Below are positions 16,223 to 24,592 of a stretch of 64,000 bases of DNA, piece after piece (position 1 is the stretch's first letter; each line of letters starts with the position of its first letter). The DNA is from RGIG3528 sp045616485 (GTDB lineage: Bacteria > Bacillota > Clostridia > Lachnospirales > Lachnospiraceae): contig JAZLGU010000044.1 in assembly GCA_045616485.1 (NCBI GenBank), positions 25,711-89,710 of the forward strand. The letters are read 5' to 3'. A model generated the notes under the pieces. That model saw only the letters and a list, made by a program, of their open reading frames with translations, was not told where the DNA came from and ran no database searches. Position numbers and translations under genes: made by a program.

Positions 16223-19042
16223 TTAGTCCGGAACCGCAATAATCTCTGACTCCGCACCATCATTACCTGTAGAAATATTATAATATCTGCACATTACGCG
16301 ACCTGCCAGTACACCGGAATTGGAGCCGGAATGGCCATTACCAATATAACATGCCAATGCTATCTCAGGATTATTCATAGGATAGAATGATATATGAAGA
16401 GATGATGCAGGCTCGTAATTGGAAATCTCGGCTGTACCGGTCTTACCACATGCAACTCCCGGCAGGGCCTGGAAGGATTTTTTAATATTACTGTAGTACT
16501 GAATACTCCCCTTCATACCCTCATGAATCTGCTTCCATGCTGCAGAGCTAACAGAAGTAATCTTTCTGACTACCTGTGGCTCCTGGGTATAGACTACATT
16601 ATCATCCTTATCAGTAATCTTTTTAATGATAGTCATATCATAGACTGTCCCCTTGGTAGCTATTGCCGTAACATACTTTGCCATGGAGACAATGGTAAAT
16701 TTATTACCATATCCAATAACAGCTCGGATAATATCTACCTTTGCAGGCTCAGAAGAAGCTTCCGGTATCTCAATACCTGATCCTTCTGTAAAGCCAAACA
16801 TTTTGGCACAGTCAGTAAAATAATCAATACCGCGCTGGTCAGAATAAGAAGACGCCCCCTTCATACCCAGTCTGTATCCTATTTCGAAAAAGTAATAGTT
16901 ACAGGAATTGGTAATAGCCTGAGCCATATTCTGATACTTATGACCGTAGGATACCCAACAGCTGGGGCTGGGGTCAACCTTGGTAAAAGTAATCTCATCG
17001 TAGATACTTTCATTCGGGGTAACAACTTTATTCATGTCACCCAGACATGCTATCATAGGCTTTATTGTAGAGCCTGTAGGCGTTCTGACCTGAGTAGCAC
17101 GACTGTACATAGGGCTGGAATAGTCATTTACCAATGACTGATAGTAGTCCCAGTCTATCTTATTGGCCAGATTATTATTATCAAAAGACGGGTAAGTAAT
17201 AACAGCCAAGTACTCACCGGTCCTGGTATCTGTCTGTACTACAGCACCACTGCAGGGCTGAAGTGCCAGCTGTGCTGGTGTAATATCCAGATTTTCAATT
17301 TTTTCTTTTATAAAATCACAGGGGTTCAAAACTCCTCTGTTCAAATTATAATATTCAGTACCGTTATATTCTAACACATTCTGATCAAATAATAAAAGAC
17401 AAATTTGCTTAGCTGTAAGCCTAAATTCAAAGATCAGCGTTCTGTAAATCATAAGGTCATAGACACTGTTGTCATCCAGACACATAAAGGTCTTTTCCAT
17501 GAGTATCTTATAAATCTCTTCTGTAGTCAGATACTGACCGGAAATACCTAAAGCTCCCAGATCGATCCATTCTGAATCAATAGCATGGACTATATACTCA
17601 TAAAACGAAATACGATTATTAAAATAGTCCAGATAAACCAAATCATTTTCATTAACATTGGCAGCAGGGAAATAACCCTTTTTATGCATACAGTCATAAA
17701 AATAATCCAGATAATCTCGCATCGTCTTGGTAAGTGTAGTGGCCTTTTTGGTATTGCCCCATGCCACGTACTGTGCCAGCATTTCTCTTACGTAATTATC
17801 ATAATTTTCGTACTGCCTGTAAATACTTTTTTCCAGCTCTGTAGCTTCTGTACTGTAAAAATGGTTTATGTCCAGAGTATGATTTTTAAGGAGGGCATAA
17901 TATACTTCATAAACAGGAAGAATAATATAGTCAGATGACTCACCTCTGGTACCATAATCCAGATTGGAAACAATACTGGATACAAGTACTTCAGCGATAC
18001 GCTTTTCCAATAAATCGTAATAATCCTTTTGCAGCTCAGCGTCTAAAGTTAAGTAAATATTCTGTCCCGGAACAGGCTCAGAAATAATCTCTGTAGAAAT
18101 AATCTTGCCATTTCTCATAACAAGCTTTTCAACGCCTTTTTTACCGGCCAGTATTTCTTCCTGGGTAAGCTCGAGGCCCATTTTACCCACATGGTCCGTA
18201 GATGTATATGTATTCTTGCCTGACTCCTTAAACTCTTCCAGCTCATTTTCATTAATGAGACCTGTATAGCCAAGAATATGCGAAAAATACGTACTATAGT
18301 TGTAGACTCTTCTTGTCTGCTGGGAAATAGACACTCCCGGCATATCTCCTGAAGCCTCCATAATAGCAGCGATACATTTTTCATCTACATTGGATGCCAT
18401 GATATACTGCTGAGACTTATCAGTACTGGTAAAGTAGTAATATCTCACCATAACAATATCCAGCTTTTCCTCCAGGGAGTAGTCATCTGAAACATTGAAC
18501 ATTGCCGTACTTTTATTACCATGACAAAGAAAATCGAACAATTCTTCAGCTGTAGAAGCCTTCTGAACTTCATCAAGATCCTTTACGCTTCTGAGTCCAT
18601 AGGCATTTTTCTTAAATCTAAGTAAGGCATTGCCCTCTATATTGTACTGAAGGCTGCCGTCTTCTGCTATTTCAATGGCAAAAGAAAGCTCAGGAGCAAA
18701 GCCACATTTTCTTAAGGTAGTACAAAGCCTGGAAATCATGGCATTTTTTTCTGTGGAATTTTCAAAGAGATCGGTATCCTGAAGGAAAACAGCATATCTA
18801 AGCTCATTGTAAGCAAGCAGTCTTCCCTTGGAATCATAAATAAGGCCTCTGGTAGCCGGGATATATCTTTCCATAACTGTAATAGTATCATTAGACCCAC
18901 TCTCACTGGAGCCTGCCTGTACTATCTGCATGGAGTAAAGTCTGTAAGAAAGTACAAATGCCAAACCTATAAAGACCAGATATATGTAGAAAATTCTTGA
19001 AGTAAGAACCCCTTTTATTGTTTTAATTATTTGTGAAATCAC
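16223..19042 (-). CDS. mrdA: Class B penicillin-binding protein 2 (MrdA type)
   Basis: Transpeptidase that crosslinks lateral-wall peptidoglycan with RodA. One N-terminal membrane segment (about 15-35) precedes the pedestal domain (RYIPATRGLIYDSKGRLLAYN, HILGYTG). The transpeptidase domain has TGSTIKP (SxxK), NSCNYYFF (SxN) and CGKTGTAE (KTG). At 939 residues it is far longer than a typical PBP2 (about 620-720); the extra length is a helical, Tyr-rich insert at about residues 345-590, between dimerisation and catalytic regions. It overlaps mreD by 20 bp. Confidence 0.94.
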   Translation of the reverse strand: MISQIIKTIKGVLTSRIFYIYLVFIGLAFVLSYRLYSMQIVQAGSSESGSNDTITVMERYIPATRGLIYDSKGRLLAYNELRYAVFLQDTDLFENSTEKNAMISRLCTTLRKCGFAPELSFAIEIAEDGSLQYNIEGNALLRFKKNAYGLRSVKDLDEVQKASTAEELFDFLCHGNKSTAMFNVSDDYSLEEKLDIVMVRYYYFTSTDKSQQYIMASNVDEKCIAAIMEASGDMPGVSISQQTRRVYNYSTYFSHILGYTGLINENELEEFKESGKNTYTSTDHVGKMGLELTQEEILAGKKGVEKLVMRNGKIISTEIISEPVPGQNIYLTLDAELQKDYYDLLEKRIAEVLVSSIVSNLDYGTRGESSDYIILPVYEVYYALLKNHTLDINHFYSTEATELEKSIYRQYENYDNYVREMLAQYVAWGNTKKATTLTKTMRDYLDYFYDCMHKKGYFPAANVNENDLVYLDYFNNRISFYEYIVHAIDSEWIDLGALGISGQYLTTEEIYKILMEKTFMCLDDNSVYDLMIYRTLIFEFRLTAKQICLLLFDQNVLEYNGTEYYNLNRGVLNPCDFIKEKIENLDITPAQLALQPCSGAVVQTDTRTGEYLAVITYPSFDNNNLANKIDWDYYQSLVNDYSSPMYSRATQVRTPTGSTIKPMIACLGDMNKVVTPNESIYDEITFTKVDPSPSCWVSYGHKYQNMAQAITNSCNYYFFEIGYRLGMKGASSYSDQRGIDYFTDCAKMFGFTEGSGIEIPEASSEPAKVDIIRAVIGYGNKFTIVSMAKYVTAIATKGTVYDMTIIKKITDKDDNVVYTQEPQVVRKITSVSSAAWKQIHEGMKGSIQYYSNIKKSFQALPGVACGKTGTAEISNYEPASSLHISFYPMNNPEIALACYIGNGHSGSNSGVLAGRVMCRYYNISTGNDGAESEIIAVPD

Positions 19043-19547
19043 GATCTTCTACACCTTCAAATTTTAATAGCAGTCTGTGAATAATATGAAAAACAGGATA
19101 AAGTACCAGTCCTACCACAATGGTATATACCGTCCTCGGCATCAGGGTATTGAAAAACAGCATGCCCAGCTCCAGCTTTCCCTGCAAAAAGAAACCTGTG
19201 AGATAGCTTAAAAAATTAAATAAAAGCTCTCCTGCACCTATGAGTAAATGAGGAATAATGTAATCCTGCTTGGCATATAGCTTGTGGGCATAGCCCGCAA
19301 GAAAAGCAATTATCATATAAAGAATAGATGTAATGCCAATATTACCTGAGGAAACTATATCCAGTAAAAATCCGGAGAAAAATCCCAGTATCACAGCCTG
19401 ATTCTGTCCTTTAAAATAAGCCACGGAAATAACTAAAATAATAAGAATATCAGGCATAACGCCTGATATTACAAAATAGCTGAATACACTTGTCTGTAAA
19501 AGCAGGCATATAAAAAGCTCAATTATTGTTACTATAATTCTTAGCAT
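19023..19547 (-). CDS. mreD: Rod shape-determining protein MreD
   Basis: Polytopic membrane component of the elongasome, 174 residues with five or six hydrophobic segments and the family pattern GVMPDILIILVISVAYFKGQ near the N-terminus and GFFSGFLLDIVSSGNIGITS around residue 60. It follows mreC by 24 bp. Its last 20 bp overlap the PBP2 start. Confidence 0.92.
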   Translation of the reverse strand: MLRIIVTIIELFICLLLQTSVFSYFVISGVMPDILIILVISVAYFKGQNQAVILGFFSGFLLDIVSSGNIGITSILYMIIAFLAGYAHKLYAKQDYIIPHLLIGAGELLFNFLSYLTGFFLQGKLELGMLFFNTLMPRTVYTIVVGLVLYPVFHIIHRLLLKFEGVEDRDFTNN

Positions 19548-19571
19548 ATGCCCCCTAAATAATCATAAATA

Positions 19572-20456
19572 TTAATCTTCTGTATCATTAAGCTGTGTAA
19601 TGATAAGAACTGTCTTCAAATGCTCAAAATCTACTGCCGGAACCAGTGTGCCTTTCATGGAAAGATTACTGGAATCTATATGCACCTCAGTAACATAGCC
19701 TATAAGAATACCCGGAAGAAACTGGTCTGAAATATGTGAAGTCACCACTTCTTCGTTATTAACCACATTGGCTCCCAGAGAAATCTGTGACAGATTGATA
19801 CTTCCATCATTTTTCATGGTATTCATATTGCCGGATACTATGCAGGTGTCACCGGAAGAAGAAAACATACCGGAAATATTACTGTTATCGTCAATAACAG
19901 CTCTTACCACGCTGGTACTTTTTCTGACTTCAGTAACAATGCCTACAAGACCATTTCCTGCAATAACATTCATACCTGCTTTAATACCGTTTTTTGAGCC
20001 CTTATTAACGGTAAAAGTATTGTACCAGCCATTACTTTCTCTGGCTATAATACGTGCCTCTTCCTTGGGATACTCATAGTATTTTTTATCAGCGCCGTAA
20101 AGAGCTCTAAGCTCTTCCAACTCCTTTTTATCCTGTGAAGTCATCTGGGCCTGATTCTTAAGACTCTCCACCTGTCTTCTTAAATCTTCATTCTCATCAC
20201 GAAGTTTTTGCATGTCATCCAAATACTTCATTCTGTTTGTAATGGCATTGCCTACACTGCTGACCCCTATCTGCATAGGAGAAAAAACCATGTCCATGGC
20301 ATTTTTTACAGGATTCAGAACCGAAGGAAATCTGAAAGATATAAACAAAAGTACTATGGATAAGAATGAAAAAACAAAGAGGACATGTTTGGGGAGTATC
20401 TGTATATTAATCTTTTTCTCCTCGTTGCCGCTACGTCTTCGCCTTCTTTTAGCCAT
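19572..20456 (-). CDS. mreC: Rod shape-determining protein MreC
   Basis: Bitopic scaffold linking MreB to PBP2. The ATG at 20456 is preferred (AAGGA nine bases upstream); a GTG six bases earlier is too close to the site. The 294-residue protein has an Arg-rich cytoplasmic start (AKRRRRRSGN), a membrane segment at about 24-44, a coiled coil at about 75-110, and the beta-barrel region with VNKGSKNGIKAGMNVI, GLVGIVTEV and SNISGMF. It follows mreB by 22 bp. Confidence 0.95.
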   Translation of the reverse strand: MAKRRRRRSGNEEKKINIQILPKHVLFVFSFLSIVLLFISFRFPSVLNPVKNAMDMVFSPMQIGVSSVGNAITNRMKYLDDMQKLRDENEDLRRQVESLKNQAQMTSQDKKELEELRALYGADKKYYEYPKEEARIIARESNGWYNTFTVNKGSKNGIKAGMNVIAGNGLVGIVTEVRKSTSVVRAVIDDNSNISGMFSSSGDTCIVSGNMNTMKNDGSINLSQISLGANVVNNEEVVTSHISDQFLPGILIGYVTEVHIDSSNLSMKGTLVPAVDFEHLKTVLIITQLNDTED

Positions 20457-20478
20457 AAACACTAATCCTTATTAATTA

Positions 20479-21504
20479 TTATCCGAGATGGGAAAGCTGA
20501 GCAGAATAGAAAGCAATCTCGTCATATCTGCCGCCCTCTTCTAAAATGATACCAAGACCTTTAACAACAGTATTGGCAGGATCTACGCATACATGAGTAG
20601 TAAGCTCTGTATCCTGTGAAAAGAACTTGTCGAGATTTCTGATATAGGCAGAACCGCCTGCCAGGAATATACCGGTATCAATAATATCTGCAGAAATCTC
20701 TGGCGGAGCATTCTCCAGGATAGCACGCACTGAATCAAGGATCTGATTGAGGGCGTCTTTAATAGTCTCAGTGATAAACTCTGAGTCAATCTCTACAACA
20801 ATAGGAAGACCTGAAAGTACATCTTTACCACAGGCTGTAGCAGTAAGATGCTCAGGATTGCAGGCAAAAGCCAGCTGCTTTTTAAGATTCTCTGCAGTAG
20901 CATGACCAATAATAAGATTGTACTTTTTACGTACATTATTGGTGATAGCTTCGTCTAAAGTATTGCCGCCAATAGGAATAAGTCTGGAAGAAACAATACC
21001 GCCTATGGACATAATGGAAATCTCTGTAGTATTGGCACCCATATCTACTACCATGACACCGGATGCATCCATAACTTCAAGACCTGATCCGATAGCACAT
21101 GCTACAGGCTTCTGAACGATTCTGACCTTTTTAGGCTTGGCGATACAGTTGGTAGCCAGATCAAAGTAAGCTCTCTGCTCTACTTCAGTAATATCAGTAG
21201 GTGTAGCTACTATAATCTCAGCTCCGGATACCTTGCCGTATTTTTTCTCAATCTTATAAAATGCCTCATTTAAGAGAAGAAGCATATTCTTAATATCTGC
21301 AATAACACCATTTTTTACAGGATATGTGATATTGTAATTGTCAGGAGCCTTGCCGAACATCTCAAAAGCTTCATTACCTATAGCCACTGCCTGTCCATTG
21401 CAGATAGCGATGAGATTCTTCTCGTCAAAAATAACTCCCTCATTTTTTTTGTATATCTTGATAGTACTGGTACCGAAATCTATGCCAAAAACCTTTGATG
21501 CCAT
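20479..21504 (-). CDS. mreB: Rod shape-determining actin homologue MreB
   Basis: Actin-like filament protein that guides lateral wall synthesis. The 341 residues include phosphate 1 FGIDFGTSTIKIY, the VVDMGANTTEISIMSIGGIV phosphate 2 loop and the adenosine motif GIFLAGGSAYIRNL. GEMINI-like sequence near residue 175 (PIGGNTLDEAI) is also typical. It is the first gene of the mre-min-rodA operon, with a strong promoter about 45 bases upstream and GGGAGGG before the ATG. Confidence 0.96.
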   Translation of the reverse strand: MASKVFGIDFGTSTIKIYKKNEGVIFDEKNLIAICNGQAVAIGNEAFEMFGKAPDNYNITYPVKNGVIADIKNMLLLLNEAFYKIEKKYGKVSGAEIIVATPTDITEVEQRAYFDLATNCIAKPKKVRIVQKPVACAIGSGLEVMDASGVMVVDMGANTTEISIMSIGGIVSSRLIPIGGNTLDEAITNNVRKKYNLIIGHATAENLKKQLAFACNPEHLTATACGKDVLSGLPIVVEIDSEFITETIKDALNQILDSVRAILENAPPEISADIIDTGIFLAGGSAYIRNLDKFFSQDTELTTHVCVDPANTVVKGLGIILEEGGRYDEIAFYSAQLSHLG

Positions 21505-21546
21505 ATATTAAAACCCTCCCTATAATTTCATAAAGATATCTACAAA

Positions 21547-21575
21547 ATTATAGCATTTAACCCAAGGTATTTCAA
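21547..21575 (-). promoter_or_regulatory. Predicted sigma-A promoter of the mreB operon
   Basis: On the minus strand TTGAAA (21570-21575) and TATAAT (21547-21552) are exactly 17 bp apart, with an extended -10 (TGCTATAAT). It lies in the 100-bp gap between radC and mreB. No other convincing promoter was noticed within the mreB-mgsA run. Confidence 0.8.
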
Positions 21576-21605
21576 CTTAAAATCCTTAAAATAAGTGACG
21601 AAGAA

Positions 21606-22298
21606 TCAAAATTTCACCCTGTCGTTTTCCCTTAAAGAATAATAGGTATCGTACCCTAAAATAATATGGTCAAGTACAGGTATCCCCAGCATCTTTCCCA
21701 GATATACCAGCTCTGCAGTAACATCTATGTCCTTATCCGAAGGCTTGGCATCTCCGGAAGGGTGATTGTGTAAAATCACCATAGATGCCGCTCCGGATCT
21801 TAAGGCCGCCATAAATATATCTCTAGGCTCGCATAAAGCCATCTTAACACTACCTATGGATATAATTTCTTCCTTTTTCACCTTATTTTTCACATCTAAG
21901 AAAAGCAGCATTAAATGCTCTTTTGTCTGATATCTGAATCTTGGAAGATAGTACTCTGCTATCTCTCCCGGAGTCTTATAATGATTACCAAAGGGCCTTT
22001 TTACATCTGTAATCCTTTTTGCTATCTCTGCTGCCGTCAGAAGCTGAATAGCCTTTACTTCGCCGATACCGGGAATTGCTTTAAGCTCCTCCTGACTACA
22101 GGATACCAGCCTTTTAAGGCCTTCTGCTCCGCAGAATTCTACTACTCTTTGAGCTATTTCATCTGCTCTGTCTTTTTTTCCTCCTGAGCGTATTAAAATA
22201 GTGAGAAGCTCCCTGTCAGACAGGGCTTGGCTTCCCACCTCTTTAAATTTGTCGAAAGGTCTGTCAGAAATCGGCAGATTTTTCATAGTTTGTTTCAT
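21606..22298 (-). CDS. radC: RadC family JAB/JAMM-domain protein
   Basis: A 230-residue RadC/YicR protein. N-terminal UPF0758 helices carry a helix-hairpin-helix-like block (LKAIPGIGEVKAIQLLTAAE near residue 70). The C-terminal JAMM metalloprotease-like core has the ligands HNHPSGDAKPSDKD near residue 177. Despite the name, a repair role is not proven and the true substrate is unknown. In Firmicutes radC often neighbours mreB, as here. Confidence 0.93.
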   Translation of the reverse strand: MKQTMKNLPISDRPFDKFKEVGSQALSDRELLTILIRSGGKKDRADEIAQRVVEFCGAEGLKRLVSCSQEELKAIPGIGEVKAIQLLTAAEIAKRITDVKRPFGNHYKTPGEIAEYYLPRFRYQTKEHLMLLFLDVKNKVKKEEIISIGSVKMALCEPRDIFMAALRSGAASMVILHNHPSGDAKPSDKDIDVTAELVYLGKMLGIPVLDHIILGYDTYYSLRENDRVKF

Positions 22299-22350
22299 CT
22301 TTTCTCCTTCTACCCATTTCTCCCGAACAAGTTAAAGAAGAATCAATTAA

Positions 22351-23628
22351 TTAAAGTGTTACAAGGCCTTTTTCATACATTTTCTGTAATGACAGAATAA
22401 CGCCAAGCTTGGCATGGTACCAGGTAAGACCTCCCTGGAAATATATAGCATAGGGCTCTTCAAGAGGGCCGTCAGCAGAAAGCTCAATGGATGAGCCCTG
22501 AACAAAGGCACCTGCAGCCATAATAATGTCGCAGTGATAGCCGGGCATGGGTGCAGGCTCCGGCTTTACATAGCTGTCAACAGCTGCAGCAGCCTGGATA
22601 CCTTCACAAAAAGCAATCATTTTCTCAGGGGATCCCAGAGTAATAGCCTGGATAATATCATGCCTGTCCTCTGTGGCATTGGGGATACAGGAGTATCCCA
22701 GACGCTCATAAATATTGGCTGCAAATATAGCACCCTTTTCAGCTGATGCTGCTACTGTAGGAGCTAAAAAGAGTCCCTGGAAAAACTTTTCATTAACACC
22801 AAGTGTAGCTCCAACGTCCTTACCAACACCCGGAGCTGTAAGGCGGAAAGCGCATCTTTCTATAAGATCACGTCTGCCACAGATATAGCCTCCAATAGGA
22901 GCAAGTCCGCCACCGGGATTCTTTATAAGAGAGCCTACTACCATATCAGCGCCTACATCAGAAGGCTCGATTTCCTCAATAAACTCGCCATAGCAGTTGT
23001 CTACCATAACGTCCACATCAGGCTTGATGCCCTTGATAAAAGCAATAAGCTCGCCTATCTGCGGCACGGAAAAGCTGGGTCTTGTAGCATAGCCTTTGGA
23101 TCTTTGAATAGTCACAAGCTTTGTTTTTTCATTAATCGCTTTTCTTATATTTTCATAGTCAAAGCTGCCGTCCGGCAAAAGGTCTACCTGTCTGTAGGAA
23201 ACACCGTACTCTGCCAATGAGCCTGTCTGAGGTCTGATACCTATAACGCCTTCCAGAGTATCATAAGGCTTGCCTACAGGAGATAGGATCTCATCCCCCG
23301 GATGGGTAGCTGCAAAAAGAGCCAGGGCCAGGGCGTGGGTACCACAGGTAATCTGAGGACGTACCAGAGCATCCTCTGTATGGAATATGCTGGCATATAC
23401 AGCTTCTAGCGCATCTCGTCCTGCATCATCATGTCCATATCCGGTAGAAGAACCAAAGTGCTCCGCAGCCACATAATTTTCCTGCATGGCACGAATAACT
23501 TTAAGCTGATTATACTCAGCTATCTCATCAATTTTTTCAAATCTTTCCTTAAGTGAGTCCAATACTTCCAGACAGAAATCGGACACCTTTTTGTCTATAC
23601 CCATCTGGGCATATATACGGTCTAACAT
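22351..23628 (-). CDS. PLP-dependent methionine gamma-lyase family protein (YnbB-like)
   Basis: A 425-residue fold-type I PLP enzyme of the group often labelled aluminium-resistance or methionine gamma-lyase family (Bacillus YnbB). Visible are FGSSTGYGHDDAGRD, the TCGTHALALALFA PLP-phosphate region, VMVDNCYGEFIEE and the lysine motif GSLIKNPGGGLAPIGGYI near residue 235. The reaction is not established for this subfamily. It sits 41 bp after miaA, as in Bacillus where ynbB is close to hfq/miaA. Confidence 0.88.
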   Translation of the reverse strand: MLDRIYAQMGIDKKVSDFCLEVLDSLKERFEKIDEIAEYNQLKVIRAMQENYVAAEHFGSSTGYGHDDAGRDALEAVYASIFHTEDALVRPQITCGTHALALALFAATHPGDEILSPVGKPYDTLEGVIGIRPQTGSLAEYGVSYRQVDLLPDGSFDYENIRKAINEKTKLVTIQRSKGYATRPSFSVPQIGELIAFIKGIKPDVDVMVDNCYGEFIEEIEPSDVGADMVVGSLIKNPGGGLAPIGGYICGRRDLIERCAFRLTAPGVGKDVGATLGVNEKFFQGLFLAPTVAASAEKGAIFAANIYERLGYSCIPNATEDRHDIIQAITLGSPEKMIAFCEGIQAAAAVDSYVKPEPAPMPGYHCDIIMAAGAFVQGSSIELSADGPLEEPYAIYFQGGLTWYHAKLGVILSLQKMYEKGLVTL

Positions 23629-23669
23629 TTCTTTCTCCTTAAAAGGCTTCTTATAAAAGCCAATCCTTA

Positions 23670-24590
23670 TTAAATAAAATCCTTGGAGATTATACCCGCA
23701 ATTTCCTCATCTGACAAGAGGGATTTATCAAGCCAGATAACGTCATCCTCGTGACGCAGCCAGGTAAGCTGTCTTTTGGCAAAATGTCTGGTAGAAAGCT
23801 TAAGGGTGCAGACTGCTTCTTCGAGGCTGCATTTACCTAAAAGGAAATCTGCAATTTCTTTATATCCAAGCCCCTTCATGGCTACACAGTCAACAGGTAC
23901 CCCTCGGTCCAAAAGGCCTTTTACTTCTTCCACCAGGCCTTCCGAAAGCATAAGATCTATACGTTTTTCTATACGATCATACACTACCTCTCTCTTATGA
24001 GTAAGGGCATAATATTTAAAATCGTAGGGTGACGATTTTTTCCTCTCCGTTTCATTATGAACAGACATTTTTTCACCGGTCTGGTAAAAATATTCCAGCG
24101 CTCTTATTACTCTTTTAATATTATTGGGATGTATGGCAAGGGCGCTATCCGGGTCAATCTCCTTGAGCTTTTCGTAATTGGAAAGGCCGCCGTCCTTTTC
24201 TGCATTTTTTTGCAGCTCATTACGAATAGTGTAGTCCTGCTCTTCCTCTTTAAAGTCTATATCATATAAAAGAGCCTGAATGTAAAAAGCAGTGCCGCCT
24301 ACGATAATGGGCAGCTTCCCCCTGCTCCAGATATCATTGCAGGCAGCTTTGGCAAGATGTGCAAAAGTTGCCACATTAAACTCCTCTGTAGGCTCAAGTA
24401 TATCAATAAGATGATGTTTAACGCCTTCCATTTCACATGGCTTAATCTTGGCAGTGCCGATATTCATCCCTTTGTAGACCTGCATGGAATCTGCAGATAT
24501 TATTTCTCCGTTCAGTCTTTTAGCAAGCTCTATGGAAATTTGAGTTTTTCCAACAGCTGTAGGACCGGATAAAATAAGCATCCTATTCAT
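23670..24590 (-). CDS. miaA: tRNA dimethylallyltransferase MiaA
   Basis: Transfers dimethylallyl to A37 of tRNAs that read U-starting codons. The P-loop GPTAVGKT is at residues 9-16, followed by the DSMQVYKGMNIGTAK block, GGTAFYIQALL and the C-terminal RHFAKRQLTWLRH. The length of 306 is normal. It starts two bases after the mutL stop, and the order mutS-mutL-miaA is common in Clostridia. Confidence 0.97.
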   Translation of the reverse strand: MNRMLILSGPTAVGKTQISIELAKRLNGEIISADSMQVYKGMNIGTAKIKPCEMEGVKHHLIDILEPTEEFNVATFAHLAKAACNDIWSRGKLPIIVGGTAFYIQALLYDIDFKEEEQDYTIRNELQKNAEKDGGLSNYEKLKEIDPDSALAIHPNNIKRVIRALEYFYQTGEKMSVHNETERKKSSPYDFKYYALTHKREVVYDRIEKRIDLMLSEGLVEEVKGLLDRGVPVDCVAMKGLGYKEIADFLLGKCSLEEAVCTLKLSTRHFAKRQLTWLRHEDDVIWLDKSLLSDEEIAGIISKDFI

Positions 24591-24592
24591 GA

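Noticed and set aside
21505..21605. A small gene between radC and mreB
   Set aside because: The 100 bp are accounted for by the mreB promoter and leader; no start with a ribosome-binding site gives a credible peptide.
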